A stretch of DNA of 64,000 nucleotides from CAVVNN01 sp963749605 (lineage in GTDB: Bacteria > Actinomycetota > Thermoleophilia > Solirubrobacterales > 70-9). The position numbers and the translations under genes were made by a program. The notes under the pieces were generated by a model that was not told the origin of the DNA, searched no databases, and saw only the letters and a list, made by a program, of their open reading frames with translations. The DNA is taken from positions 736,648-800,647 of the forward strand of contig CAVVNN010000004.1 of NCBI GenBank assembly GCA_963749605.1, given 5' to 3'. Shown piece after piece: positions 37,014 through 46,266 of this stretch (positions are counted from its first letter, which is position 1; each line of letters starts with the position of its first letter).

Positions 37014-38174
37014 TTGTCCTTGGACCTCGACCTCGTTCGAGAGAGATTCGACTCCTCGACCGACTTCACGATCGGCTTGGAGGAGGAGTTCGCGATCCTC
37101 GACCCGGCGACGCTGGAGCTGGAGCACCGCTTCGATGACGTCTATGCCGCCTGCCAACGCGACGAGACGCTGGCCGATTCCGCCGCCGGCGAGCTGATCG
37201 CCTCCGAGATCGAGATCCGCTCCGGGCGCGCCGAGAGCTTCGCCGAGGCGGTCGCCAAGCAGCGCGAGCGCCGGCGCCGGCTGTTCGAGCTGACCGAGGA
37301 GATGGGGTTGGCGCTGGGCGCGATGGGCACCCATCCCTGGGCCGACTACCTCGACCAGCGGATCATCGACACCCCGCACTACAAGCGCCTTCAGCACGAA
37401 CTCGGCTGGGTCGCGCAGCGCAACAACACCTGGAGCACCCACGTCCACATGGGCGTGCGCGGCGCCGACCGGGCGATCGCGGTCTGCGACTGGATGCGGG
37501 AGCTGCTGCCGCTGCTGCTCGCGGTCTCCGCCAACTCGCCCTTCCTCGACCGCCGCGACACCGGCCTGCACACGGTGCGTACCGAGATCTTCACCCGCAC
37601 CTTCCCGCGTTGCGGCGTCCCCGCGGCCTTCGGCGATTGGGATCGCTACGCCGAGTTCGTCGGGATGCTGGAGCGGACCGGAACGATCGTCGAGTCGACC
37701 CAGCTCTGGTGGAGCGTCCGCCCGCACCATCACTTCGGCACGGTCGAGGTGCGGATCTGCGACGCCCAGACCAGGGGGGACGAGTCCTTCGGCCTCGCCG
37801 GCCTGATCGCAGCCTGCATCGCCCAGACCGCGCTCGACTACGACGAGCGCGGCTACGAAGGCGCCGGGGCGCCGCTGGCCGACCGCGAGATCGAGGAGAA
37901 CCTGTGGCGGGCGATTCGCCACGGGATGAGCGGCAAGACGATCGACTTCAGGCGAGGGGAGGCGGTCGAGACCCGCGCCGCACTCGACTCGGTGCTCGCC
38001 TGGACCGAGCCCGCTCGCTCGCAGCTGGGCATCGAGGTCGAGCTGCCGGACCGAAACGGAGCCCAGCGGGCTCGCGAGGCGCTCGACTCCGGGGTGGCGA
38101 TCGAGGACGTCTACCGAGACGCCGTCCGCGAGACGAAGCGGACCTACACAGCCGATGTCGGCGCGCGTAGATAA
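37014..38174 (+). CDS. YbdK-type carboxylate-amine ligase (glutamate-cysteine ligase family 2)
   Basis: ATP-grasp-like GCS2-family ligase of 386 residues. FTIGLEEEFAILDPATLELEH (about 18-38) is the family N-terminal motif, THVHMGVRG near 142 is the Mg/ATP region, and WWSVRPHHHFGTVEVRICDAQT near 240 is also diagnostic. Escherichia YbdK has only weak gamma-glutamylcysteine activity; in actinobacteria these paralogues have uncertain substrates. Start TTG at 37014 (a second TTG at 37020 is possible). It is three bases from rex, continuing the same run. Confidence 0.9.
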   Translation: MSLDLDLVRERFDSSTDFTIGLEEEFAILDPATLELEHRFDDVYAACQRDETLADSAAGELIASEIEIRSGRAESFAEAVAKQRERRRRLFELTEEMGLALGAMGTHPWADYLDQRIIDTPHYKRLQHELGWVAQRNNTWSTHVHMGVRGADRAIAVCDWMRELLPLLLAVSANSPFLDRRDTGLHTVRTEIFTRTFPRCGVPAAFGDWDRYAEFVGMLERTGTIVESTQLWWSVRPHHHFGTVEVRICDAQTRGDESFGLAGLIAACIAQTALDYDERGYEGAGAPLADREIEENLWRAIRHGMSGKTIDFRRGEAVETRAALDSVLAWTEPARSQLGIEVELPDRNGAQRAREALDSGVAIEDVYRDAVRETKRTYTADVGARR

Positions 38175-38210
38175 ACTCCTGCGCCGCTCAACCAGCCGGA
38201 GGAACCTAAC

Positions 38211-40298
38211 TTGACCAGTTTCTTGACCGATCACGGAGTCGTCGTTGCGCTTGTCTGCGCCGCAGCGGCAGTGGCATATGGACTGATAATCACCCAGCGC
38301 CTGCTTTCCAAGTCGCCGGGCAACGAGCTGATGCAGGAGATCTCGGGAGCGGTGCAGGAGGGCGCCAGCGCTTATCTGCGCCGCCAGTACCTGATCATCG
38401 CTGCAGTCGCCGTGCCGCTCGCGATCGGCCTCTGGGTCCTCCAGGACTACAAGACCGCGATCGGCTTCGTAATCGGCGGCACCCTCTCCGGCGCGACCGG
38501 GTTCATCGGCATGAACCTCTCGGTGCGAGCCAACTCCCGGGTCGCAGAGGCGGCTCGTGGCGGCGTTCCGCCGGCGCTTGACGTCGCCTTCAAGGGCGGC
38601 TCGGTAACCGGGATGCTGGTCGTCGGCCTGGCGCTGCTTGGCGTCGCCGGCTACTACGGCATCCTCACGGTCACCGGCAGCACCGACAAGGAGGCCGTCG
38701 ACGCGCTGATCGGCCTCGGCTTCGGTGGTTCGCTGATCTCTGTCTTCGCCCGGCTCGGCGGCGGCATCTTCACCAAGGCCGCCGACGTCGGCGCCGACCT
38801 GGTCGGCAAGGTCGAGGCGGGGATCCCCGAGGACGACCCCCGCAACCCGGCCGTGATCGCCGACAACGTCGGCGACAACGTCGGCGACTGCGCCGGCATG
38901 GCGGCCGATCTCTTCGAGACCTACGCGGTTACCTCGGTTGCTGTGATGCTGCTCGGCGTGCTGAAGTTCACCGGCGCGGGCGGGGAATTCTCGAGCGAGG
39001 TTGCGATCTTCCCGCTGGTGATCGGCGGCGCCGCGATCCTCGCCTCGATCGTCGGGGCGCTCTCTGTACGGACCAAATCGGACCGGGTCGAGGGCGCGCT
39101 GTACCAGGGCTTGATCGTCTCCGGAGTCCTTTCGATCGCCGCCTTCTACCCGATCACCAAGTGGCTGATGAGCGACCCGGTTCGGCTCGGTCTCAGCACC
39201 GCCGCGAAGACGGTCACCACCACCGACCTCTGGCTCTGCGCGGTGATCGGCGTCGCCGTTACCGGGCTGCTGTTCGTGATCACCGACTACTACACCTCGA
39301 CTCGTTTCCGTCCGGTGAAGACGATCGCCGACGCCTCGGAGACCGGGCATGCGACCAACATCATCCAGGGCCTCGCCCAGGGCTTCCAGTCCACGGCAGC
39401 TCCGGCGCTGGTGCTCGCGCTGGCGATCCTCGGCGCCAACGAGCTGGCCGGGATCTACGGCATCGGCGTCGCCGTGATGGCGCAGCTGTCGCTCTGCGGC
39501 CTGATCGTCGCCCTCGACGCCTTCGGGCCGATCACCGACAATGCGGGCGGCATCGCCGAGATGGCCAACCTGCCCGAGGACGTCCGCAACGTCACCGACC
39601 CGCTCGACGCGGTCGGCAACACGACCAAGGCGGTAACCAAGGGCTACGCGATCGGCTCCGCCGCCCTGGCGGCGCTGGTGCTGTTCGCCGCCTTCAAGAG
39701 CGAACTGGAAAGTGCGGCGCCGGCGGGCTTCAACTTCAGCAATCTCTTCAACCTCTCCAGCCCCGACGTGTTGATCGGCCTGATCGTCGGCGGCATGATG
39801 GTCTACCTCTTCGCCGCGCTGGCGATCGAGGCGGTCGGGCGTGCCGGCGGCCAGGTGGTCGAACAGGTGCGCGAGCAGTTCCGCGAGCACCCCGGGATCA
39901 TGGAGGGCACCGAAAAACCCGAGTACGGGAAAACGGTGAGCATCGTCACCCTGGCGGCGCAGAAAGAGATGATCCTGCCCTCGCTGATCCCGATCGTGGT
40001 GCCGGTCGTCGTCGGCCTGCTCAGCGTCGACGCGCTCGGCGGCCTGCTGATCGGCGTCATCGTCGTCGGCCTCTTCGCCGCGATCTCGATGACCGCAGGC
40101 GGCGGCGCCTGGGACAACGCCAAGAAGCTGATCGAGGACGGCGCCCATGGCGGCAAGGGCTCCGAGGCCCACGCTGCCTCGGTCACCGGCGACACCGTCG
40201 GCGATCCCTACAAGGACACGGCTGGGCCGGCTATCAACCCGATGATCAAGGTCGCGAACATCGTCGCGATCCTGATCATTCCCATCGTCCACTTCTAG
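38211..40298 (+). CDS. hppA: K+-independent proton-translocating membrane pyrophosphatase
   Basis: Couples PPi hydrolysis to proton export. 695 residues, about 16 helices. The substrate site has EDDPRNPAVIADNVGDNVGDCAGMAADLFETYAVT (about 205-240), with GGGIFTKAADVGADLVGK before it and DTVGDPYKDTAGPA (about 662-675) at the C-terminal site. GNTTKAVTKGYAIGSA has Lys where K+-dependent enzymes have Ala and Thr three residues on, the marks of the K+-independent class. TTG start; a perfect 14-base-pair terminator follows. Paired functionally with the PPi-type phosphofructokinase elsewhere in the window. Confidence 0.96.
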   Translation: MTSFLTDHGVVVALVCAAAAVAYGLIITQRLLSKSPGNELMQEISGAVQEGASAYLRRQYLIIAAVAVPLAIGLWVLQDYKTAIGFVIGGTLSGATGFIGMNLSVRANSRVAEAARGGVPPALDVAFKGGSVTGMLVVGLALLGVAGYYGILTVTGSTDKEAVDALIGLGFGGSLISVFARLGGGIFTKAADVGADLVGKVEAGIPEDDPRNPAVIADNVGDNVGDCAGMAADLFETYAVTSVAVMLLGVLKFTGAGGEFSSEVAIFPLVIGGAAILASIVGALSVRTKSDRVEGALYQGLIVSGVLSIAAFYPITKWLMSDPVRLGLSTAAKTVTTTDLWLCAVIGVAVTGLLFVITDYYTSTRFRPVKTIADASETGHATNIIQGLAQGFQSTAAPALVLALAILGANELAGIYGIGVAVMAQLSLCGLIVALDAFGPITDNAGGIAEMANLPEDVRNVTDPLDAVGNTTKAVTKGYAIGSAALAALVLFAAFKSELESAAPAGFNFSNLFNLSSPDVLIGLIVGGMMVYLFAALAIEAVGRAGGQVVEQVREQFREHPGIMEGTEKPEYGKTVSIVTLAAQKEMILPSLIPIVVPVVVGLLSVDALGGLLIGVIVVGLFAAISMTAGGGAWDNAKKLIEDGAHGGKGSEAHAASVTGDTVGDPYKDTAGPAINPMIKVANIVAILIIPIVHF

Positions 40299-40303
40299 GC
40301 GTT

Positions 40304-40336
40304 CAGGCGGGAGGGGTGGGATACCCCTCCCGCCTG
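40304..40336 (+). terminator. perfect hairpin terminator after hppA
   Basis: Arms CAGGCGGGAGGGGT (40304-40317) and ACCCCTCCCGCCTG (40323-40336) are exact inverted complements around a five-base loop GGGAT. The stem is followed by CTGGGTTTTCC, a short T run. It begins six bases after the hppA stop and should end the rex-ybdK-hppA transcript. It could also protect the mRNA 3' end. Confidence 0.85.
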
Positions 40337-40377
40337 CTGGGTTTTCCGCCTGGAGAGTTGGTTGCTACGGTGGCGCG

Positions 40378-41130
40378 ATGCGGGGACCGGCTCGAGCTTT
40401 GCGTGCGATGACTTTTCCGCTGCGGCGTTGGCCGCGGTTGAGCAAGGTTGCGGTTGGCGGAGTGGCGGTGCTCGTTCTCCTCGTCGCGCTGGCCAACGCG
40501 TACGTCCTGCTCAGCGCCGAGGGGGAGTCGACCGGGAATGTCGCCGACGCGCCTCGCGCTCAGGTTGCGATCGTACCCGGGGCGCTGGTGAAGCCGAATG
40601 GCAGGATGAGCCCGATGCTTGCCGATCGCGTGCGCCAGGCATCGGCGCTCTGGCACGCCGGCAAGGTCAAGCGGATTCTGGTCTCTGGCGATCACCACAC
40701 CTGGGCTTACGACGAGCCGGACACGATGCGCAAGCAGCTGGTGCGGGACGGCGTGGCGCCGCGCGACATCTTCGAGGACCATGCCGGCTTCGACACCTGG
40801 GCGACGATGGTGCGCGCCCGCGGCATCTTCGGTGTCCACGACGCGGTCGTCGTCACTCAGGGCTTCCACATGCCGCGCGCGCTCTACCTCGCCGGCGCGG
40901 CCGGCATCCACGCCACTGGGCTCACCGCCGACCTCCACCGGTGGGGCTTCCAGGGGGAGAAGAGCGAAGTCCGCGAGATCCTCTCGCGGGTGAAGGCGGT
41001 CGCCGACGCGACGCTCGACACGCCCGCGATGGCCGGACCGCGGATCCCGATCGAGAGCGCCGACGGGCGCGAAAGCTGGGGGCCGCCCCCGCCGCCGGGT
41101 ACCCCGCCGGCCGGATCTCCCGGGCGCTGA
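40378..41130 (+). CDS. DUF218 (SanA/YdcF-like) envelope protein
   Basis: 250 residues. One N-terminal membrane helix (VAVGGVAVLVLLVALANAYVL, about 24-44) is followed by the DUF218 core: VAIVPGALV (strand 1), LADRVRQASALWHAGKVKRILVSGDHH, and VVTQGFHMPRALYLAGAAGIHATGL. Members of this group (SanA, ElyC) affect envelope barrier function and peptidoglycan or ECA lipid carriers; substrate unknown. The tail is Pro/Gly rich. It is convergent with the esterase gene, 13 bases away. Confidence 0.88.
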   Translation: MRGPARALRAMTFPLRRWPRLSKVAVGGVAVLVLLVALANAYVLLSAEGESTGNVADAPRAQVAIVPGALVKPNGRMSPMLADRVRQASALWHAGKVKRILVSGDHHTWAYDEPDTMRKQLVRDGVAPRDIFEDHAGFDTWATMVRARGIFGVHDAVVVTQGFHMPRALYLAGAAGIHATGLTADLHRWGFQGEKSEVREILSRVKAVADATLDTPAMAGPRIPIESADGRESWGPPPPPGTPPAGSPGR

Positions 41131-41143
41131 GTTCGCAGAGGCG

Positions 41144-42025
41144 CTATCCGCAGTGCGCCAGGGCGTTCACGTAGAAGCGCTGATAGTCAGACCAATGTTC
41201 GTTCCAGTACCCGCCCTCGTGTGCGCCTGGCCATGAGTGCGCCGTGAAGTCGGCGCTGCCTGCCCGCATCGCTTCGACGAAGCCTTCGTCATAGACTCGG
41301 AAGGGGTCTTCGGTGCCGTAGTCGATCCAGACCTTGGCGTTGCCGAAGGCGTCGGGGTTGCTCTGGACCGAGCCGACGACGTCGTTGGCTTCGAAGTCGG
41401 CGGCATCGTCGAAGGCGCCCGGCGCGGTTTCGCCTCCTTCGAACCAGAGGGCGGGGGAGTGGCCGCCGACCGCGCAGAAGCGGCCGGGATTGTGGAGCGC
41501 AATATCGAGGGCGCCGAAGCCGCCCATCGAGATGCCGCCGATCGCGAGGCGGTGCGGGTCGATGCCGAAGCGGTGGATCACCATCGGCAGCACTTCGTCA
41601 ATCACCCAGGTTTCCCAGTTGCCTTCGGCCCGGTTGTGCCAGTAGCCGTGGACGCCGCCGGCGGGGAAGGCGATGACCGGCCCGTGGCCGTGCAGGAGCG
41701 GCAGGCCGCGCAGGACGGCGTCGTTGAATGTCCCCTCATAGCCGCCGCGGCCGTGCAGGTAGACGAGCAGCCCCCGCTCGCCGTGGGGCCCTGCGAGGGG
41801 CGGCACGATCACGTTGACGCCGAGGTCCCTGCCGACCGACTTGCTGTGGAGTTCGATGTGGACGAGCCGGTCGCCGTTTTCGTGGGCGATTTCCTCGTTG
41901 CTGGGCCCGAAGAGCGCCGAGCTGACGATCAGATAGACGGCCGCCGCAAGCGCAAAGAGAACAAGTCCCGCCGCGGCCCGTCGCCGCCTGATCCGCCCCT
42001 GCGTCGGGCCCCCTGGCGCGCTCAC
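41144..42025 (-). CDS. extracellular alpha/beta-hydrolase esterase
   Basis: Membrane-anchored or secreted esterase of 293 residues (GTG at 42025; another GTG at 42034 is possible). An N-terminal helix AAAGLVLFALAAAVYLIVSSALF precedes the hydrolase. The catalytic triad is readable: Ser in GGISMGGFGAL (GxSxG), Asp in DYGTEDPF and His in WPGAHEGGYWNEHW near the end. Related to the esterase D/FrmB and mycolyltransferase-like fold. The oxyanion HGRGGYEG is present. Substrate unknown; a short-chain or phenolic ester is plausible. Confidence 0.85.
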   Translation of the reverse strand: MSAPGGPTQGRIRRRRAAAGLVLFALAAAVYLIVSSALFGPSNEEIAHENGDRLVHIELHSKSVGRDLGVNVIVPPLAGPHGERGLLVYLHGRGGYEGTFNDAVLRGLPLLHGHGPVIAFPAGGVHGYWHNRAEGNWETWVIDEVLPMVIHRFGIDPHRLAIGGISMGGFGALDIALHNPGRFCAVGGHSPALWFEGGETAPGAFDDAADFEANDVVGSVQSNPDAFGNAKVWIDYGTEDPFRVYDEGFVEAMRAGSADFTAHSWPGAHEGGYWNEHWSDYQRFYVNALAHCG

Positions 42026-42056
42026 AGCGCACACGCTACCGCTAGGGTCGCGGCCT

Positions 42057-42143
42057 GTGATCGACGATCCGATCAACATCGCCGACTTCGAGCGGGTCGC
42101 AGAAGAGAAGCTCGATGCCGGGCCGTATATTCGGTCTGAGTGA
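42057..42143 (+). pseudogene. remnant of an FMN-dependent alpha-hydroxy-acid oxidase (N-terminal 28 residues)
   Basis: A GTG-started 28-residue frame reads VIDDPINIADFERVAEEKLD, then AGPYIRSE and a stop. The first 24 residues match, from memory, the N-terminus of lactate/alpha-hydroxy-acid oxidases (PINVADYE..AEERLDPGPYGYFAGG), and the match breaks abruptly after AGPY. This looks like the 5' stub left by a deletion. The downstream permease gene begins 20 bases later, so the breakpoint is probably just before 42130. It could be translated as a short peptide, but no function is implied. Confidence 0.5.
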
Positions 42144-42163
42144 CCGCAGACGGCAGCGCTTAA

Positions 42164-44068
42164 ATGGCACAGCGGATCCCCAGAGACGAATCGCTGAGTC
42201 GCGTTCACGGCGTCGGCGCGCTGTTTGCCGCCGCCTACGGCAACGTCGGCTCCTCGATCTATTACGCGCTCGGCGTCACCGCCGCATTCGCCCTTGGCCT
42301 CACCCCGGTCGCCTTCGTCATCTCCGGCCTGATCTTCGCCGCCACCGCCGCCACCTACGCCGAGGCGACGGTGATGTTCCCCGAGGCGGGCGGCTCCTCC
42401 AGCTTCGCCCGCCACGCCTTCAACGAGCTGGTCAGCTTCATCGCCGCCTGGGGGCAGATGCTCAACTACACGATCACGGTCGCGATCTCGGCCTTCTTCG
42501 TGCCCCACTACCTGGCGGTCTTCTGGGGGCCGCTCGGCCACGGCCCCGGAGACGTCATCGCCGGCGCCGTCCTCATCGCCGCCCTGGCGCTGCTCAACAT
42601 CCGCGGCTCGCAGGAGTCGGCCAAACTCAACCTCGTCCTCGCGATCGCCGACCTCGCGACCCAGGTCGTCCTGGTCGGGATCGGCCTGGTGCTCGTCTTC
42701 AGCCCCCAGGTTCTGGTCGACAACATCCACCTCGGCGTCGCCCCGACCTGGTCGGACTTCGCCCTCGGGATCGCGGTCGGGATGATCGCCTACACCGGGA
42801 TCGAGACGATCTCCAACATGGCGGAGGAGGCGAAGGACGCCGCCCGCACGATTCCGCGCAGCGTCGGCCTCGTCGTCGTCGCGGTCCTCGGCCTCTACCT
42901 GCTGATCCCGGTGGTGGCGCTCTCGGCGATGCCGGTGGTGAAGGACGCCGCCGGCCACTTCAGCACCGCGCTGGGGTCGCAGTTCGCCGACGACCCGATT
43001 CTCGGCATCGTCGAGAACCTCGGCCTCAGCAGCGGCCCCACCGAAGTCCTGCGCTACTACGTCGGTGTGCTCGCGGCGGTGATCCTCTTGATCGCGACCA
43101 ACGCCGGCCTGATCGGCGTCTCCCGCCTCACCTACTCGATGGGACAGCACCGCCAGTTGCCCGAGGCCCTGCGCCAGGTCCACCCGCGCTACCGCACCCC
43201 CTACATCGCGATCGGCATCTTCTCGGTGATCGCGATCGTCACCCTCGTCCCCGGCAAGACCGACTTCCTGGCGACGATGTACTCCTTCGGCGCGATGCTC
43301 TCCTTCACGATCGCCCACGTCGCGGTGATCCGGCTGCGGCGCAACAACAGCGGGATCGAGCGGTCCTGGAAGCCCCCGCTCAACTTCCGCGCCTTCGGCG
43401 CAGAGGTGCCGCTGACCGCGGTGCTGGGCGGTCTCGGCACCTTCGCCGCCTGGATCGTGGTGATGGCGCTCAACCCGCGCACGCTGGCTGTGGGCACCGC
43501 CTGGATGGCGCTAGGCCTCGCCGTCTACGTCCTCTACCGGCGCAACCAGCGGCTGCCGCTGACCGAGACCGTCAAGGTGCTGCTGCCCGAGCCGCTCGGG
43601 GTCGAGGAGATCGAGTACCGCAGCGTGCTCGTCGCCTTCGAGGACGGTGAGCCCTTCTCCGAGGAGATGGTCTCCACCGCGATCAAGCTCGCCTCCAAGC
43701 GGCGCCGTGGCATCCACGTCCACTCGATGCTGACCGTGCCGACCCATCTGCCGCTGGACGCGGGGTTGCCCGATCAGGAAGCCGAGGCGCAGAGCAAGAT
43801 CGAGCAGGCGAAGCTGATCGGCGGGCAGCGGGTGACCGGGCACGTCGAGCGGGTACGGCCCGGGCAGGCCGGCTACTCGATCGCCGACGAGGCAAAGCTG
43901 ATCGACGCCGCCGCGATCGTCGTCGGCCTGCGCTACCGCAACGGCGCGCCTCTCTACGACAAGACGCTGCAGACGGTGTTGGGCGAGCGTCCCTGCCGGG
44001 TGATCGTCGTCTCCGACCCGTCGACCCAGGCCGGCGCCGACGCGGAGCCCGTCCTGCTTGGTGTCTGA
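42164..44068 (+). CDS. APC-superfamily permease with C-terminal USP-like domain (first of two)
   Basis: Membrane transporter of 634 residues: an APC-type core of about 12 helices (about 15-470) starting SRVHGVGALFAAAYGNVGSSIYYALGV, where the conserved Gly-rich substrate helix lies, followed by a cytosolic domain of about 140 residues resembling the universal stress protein fold (EIEYRSVLVAFEDGEPFSEEMV, ending GERPCRVIVVSDPS). This architecture matches actinobacterial permeases next to TrkA-like genes and, from memory, the KimA potassium transporters with a C-terminal USP-like domain. Substrate K+ or amino acids; K+ is favoured by the RCK genes downstream. Confidence 0.85.
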   Translation: MAQRIPRDESLSRVHGVGALFAAAYGNVGSSIYYALGVTAAFALGLTPVAFVISGLIFAATAATYAEATVMFPEAGGSSSFARHAFNELVSFIAAWGQMLNYTITVAISAFFVPHYLAVFWGPLGHGPGDVIAGAVLIAALALLNIRGSQESAKLNLVLAIADLATQVVLVGIGLVLVFSPQVLVDNIHLGVAPTWSDFALGIAVGMIAYTGIETISNMAEEAKDAARTIPRSVGLVVVAVLGLYLLIPVVALSAMPVVKDAAGHFSTALGSQFADDPILGIVENLGLSSGPTEVLRYYVGVLAAVILLIATNAGLIGVSRLTYSMGQHRQLPEALRQVHPRYRTPYIAIGIFSVIAIVTLVPGKTDFLATMYSFGAMLSFTIAHVAVIRLRRNNSGIERSWKPPLNFRAFGAEVPLTAVLGGLGTFAAWIVVMALNPRTLAVGTAWMALGLAVYVLYRRNQRLPLTETVKVLLPEPLGVEEIEYRSVLVAFEDGEPFSEEMVSTAIKLASKRRRGIHVHSMLTVPTHLPLDAGLPDQEAEAQSKIEQAKLIGGQRVTGHVERVRPGQAGYSIADEAKLIDAAAIVVGLRYRNGAPLYDKTLQTVLGERPCRVIVVSDPSTQAGADAEPVLLGV

Positions 44069-44096
44069 ACCGCCCACCGCCCTAGAATCGCCGACG

Positions 44097-44291
44097 ATGG
44101 CGTCGCCGGAGCGGATCTACCACGGCTCAGTACGTGCCTTCTCGATTGTCTTCCTGGTTCTCGGCGTGGCGATCCTGATCACCACGCTTGCTGCCGGAGG
44201 CGGGCCCCTCTCGGTCGGAGTGGTGATGGGGGTCGCCTTCGCGGCGGTCGGCGCCGGGCGGCTCTGGGTGTCGTCGCGGGCAGGGCGTTGA
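44097..44291 (+). CDS. 64-residue two-helix membrane protein
   Basis: Small protein between the two permease genes. After IYHGSVRAFS come two hydrophobic stretches (about 16-30 and 37-55), GGGPLSVGVV between them, and a basic end RLWVSSRAGR. It starts 28 bases after the first permease and its stop overlaps the TTG start of the second permease (TTGA), so it is translated with the transporters. It could be a small regulatory subunit like those of other K+ systems, but this is only a positional inference. Confidence 0.65.
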   Translation: MASPERIYHGSVRAFSIVFLVLGVAILITTLAAGGGPLSVGVVMGVAFAAVGAGRLWVSSRAGR

Positions 44292-46246
44292 AGGAGCCGG
44301 AGCGGGAGCGGCCCGGTCACGAGCCGCTGCTGCGGCGCGGCCTCGGCGTCCCCTGGCTCTTCGCCGCCGCCTACTCCGCGGTCGGCTTCTCGATCTACTT
44401 CGCCCTCGGCGTCGTCGCCGATCGCGGCCTCGGCCTCACGCCGCTGATCTTTCTCGCCTCGGGCTTCCTCTTCGTGCTGACCACGCTCAGCTACGTCGAG
44501 GGCGGGGCGATGCTGCGCGAGCGCGGCGGCTCCTCCAGCTTCGCCCGCCACGCCTTCAACGAGCTGATCGCCTTCATCGCCGGCTGGGCGATCCTGATCG
44601 ACTACCTGATCGTGATCGCCCTGGCGGCGATCTCGGTGCCCCACTATCTGGAGCCGATCTCGGGGAGCTTCGCCGAACCGGGCTGGGAGATCGGCATCGC
44701 CGCCCTGGTCATCGTCGCCACCTGCGGGCTCAACGTCCTCAACATCACCGGACGCGAGCGCCAGCGCCCGCTGACGCTGCTCGCCCTCGCCGACGTCGGC
44801 CTGCAGCTCGCGGTGATCGCCGTCGGCGTGCTCGCCGTCTGGCACCCGGATCGCCTCACCGCCGAGCTGAACCTGTTCACCGACCCCAGCCTCAAGGACA
44901 TCGTCTACGCGGCGGTCGTCGCGATGCTCGCCTACGCCGGAATCGAGGCCGCCTCCGACCTCGCTCCCGACATCGAGGTCGAGCCGCGCGATCTGAAGCG
45001 GATCGTTTCGCTGGGTGCGGTCGCGGTGCCGCTGGCCTACGCCGGGATGGCGGCGATCGCGCTGATGGCGGTGCCGGTGGTCGCCGGCCCCCACGGGCCA
45101 GAAACCGCACTCGGCAAACAGTTCGTCGAGGCGCCGGTGCTCGGGGTGGTATCCGCCTACCATCCGGCCTGGGTGGCCGACACGATGCGCTGGATGGTGG
45201 TGCTGGTCGCTACGCCGGTGCTGTTCTGGGCGGCGAACACGGGAATGCTCGGGGTCTCCCGCCACATCTACACGCTCGCGATCAACCGTCAGATCCCGAG
45301 CTGGCTCGGCAGGTTGGACAGGCGGCACGCGACTCCCTCTGTGGCGATCGCTCTCTCCGGCGTGATCGCGATCGGACTCGTCGCGCCGACCAACGTCAAG
45401 CTGCTGGCGGGCATCTACGCCTTCGGGGCGACGCTGGCGATCACCATCGCCCACCTCTCGATCATCCGGCTGCGGGTCACCGAGCCGGATCGCCCGCGGC
45501 CCTTCCGTGTCCCCTGGGGGATGCGCTGGCGCGGCGCCGAGCTGCCGATTCCCGCGATCTTCGCCGCGCTTCTCAGCGGCCTCGCCTTTCTCAGCGTGCT
45601 CGCCTTCCACGACGTCGCCCGCTGGGTCGGTGGCGGCTGGATGGCCTTCGGGCTCGTCTTCTACGTCGTCTACCGCAAGGTCTTCGAGGGCACGACGCTG
45701 ACCAAGCGGGTCTCGGTCACCGAGCGGGCGCTGACCAAGCAGGTGAAGGAGGTCGCCTACCGCAACATCCTCGTCCCGGTCTTCGGCACCAAGCTCGACG
45801 ACGACATCGTCGCCACCGCGGGGCGGTTGGCCGCGGCCGAGCAGGAGGAGGCCGACGGCGAGATGGCGGACTCCCGCCTCGACCTCGTCTACGTGATCGA
45901 CGTGCCGCTGACCCTGCCGCTCGACGCCGAGCTGCCGCCCGCGCGGGAGGAGGAGGCCCGGCGAGCGCTGGAGCGGGCTCGTGAGGTGGCCGAAGAGTAC
46001 GAGGACGTCGAGGTGGGGACGGAGACGGTGCGCGCCCGTCAGGTCGGCGCGGGGATCGTCGAGGCGGCGCGCCGCAGCGAGGCCGAGGCGATCGTGATCG
46101 GCGGCGAGGACCCGACCAAGATTCGCGGCGGCGCGGTGATCGGCGGGATCGGCGCCGCGAAGCCGGCGGAGGTCGGCGCGGCGACCGAGTACGTGCTGAA
46201 GAAGGCGCCCTGCCGGGTCCTGCTCACGGCTCCCCCCGATGTCTAG
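44288..46246 (+). CDS. APC-superfamily permease with C-terminal USP domain (second of two)
   Basis: 652-residue paralogue of the preceding permease (same GGSSSFARHAFNELIAFIAGW block near 78-98). About 12 helices to residue 470, then an intact USP domain (about 490-650) with YRNILVPVFGTKLDDDIV, VDVPLTLPLDAELPP and the strand EAIVIGGEDPTKI; ATP-binding GxxGxxG is only partly kept. The start is TTG, coupled to the small membrane protein. Two paralogous copies side by side suggest duplicated carriers with different affinity or a heteromeric pair. Confidence 0.86.
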   Translation: MKEPERERPGHEPLLRRGLGVPWLFAAAYSAVGFSIYFALGVVADRGLGLTPLIFLASGFLFVLTTLSYVEGGAMLRERGGSSSFARHAFNELIAFIAGWAILIDYLIVIALAAISVPHYLEPISGSFAEPGWEIGIAALVIVATCGLNVLNITGRERQRPLTLLALADVGLQLAVIAVGVLAVWHPDRLTAELNLFTDPSLKDIVYAAVVAMLAYAGIEAASDLAPDIEVEPRDLKRIVSLGAVAVPLAYAGMAAIALMAVPVVAGPHGPETALGKQFVEAPVLGVVSAYHPAWVADTMRWMVVLVATPVLFWAANTGMLGVSRHIYTLAINRQIPSWLGRLDRRHATPSVAIALSGVIAIGLVAPTNVKLLAGIYAFGATLAITIAHLSIIRLRVTEPDRPRPFRVPWGMRWRGAELPIPAIFAALLSGLAFLSVLAFHDVARWVGGGWMAFGLVFYVVYRKVFEGTTLTKRVSVTERALTKQVKEVAYRNILVPVFGTKLDDDIVATAGRLAAAEQEEADGEMADSRLDLVYVIDVPLTLPLDAELPPAREEEARRALERAREVAEEYEDVEVGTETVRARQVGAGIVEAARRSEAEAIVIGGEDPTKIRGGAVIGGIGAAKPAEVGAATEYVLKKAPCRVLLTAPPDV

Positions 46247-46266
46247 ATGTATCTAGTATCCGGCCA

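Noticed and set aside
36183..40292. A 1369-codon open frame on the minus strand across rex, the YbdK-type ligase and hppA
   Set aside because: It is antisense to three clear genes with family motifs. Long stop-free antisense frames are expected at this base composition, and its sequence is the Asp/Val/Arg-rich kind seen in shadow frames.
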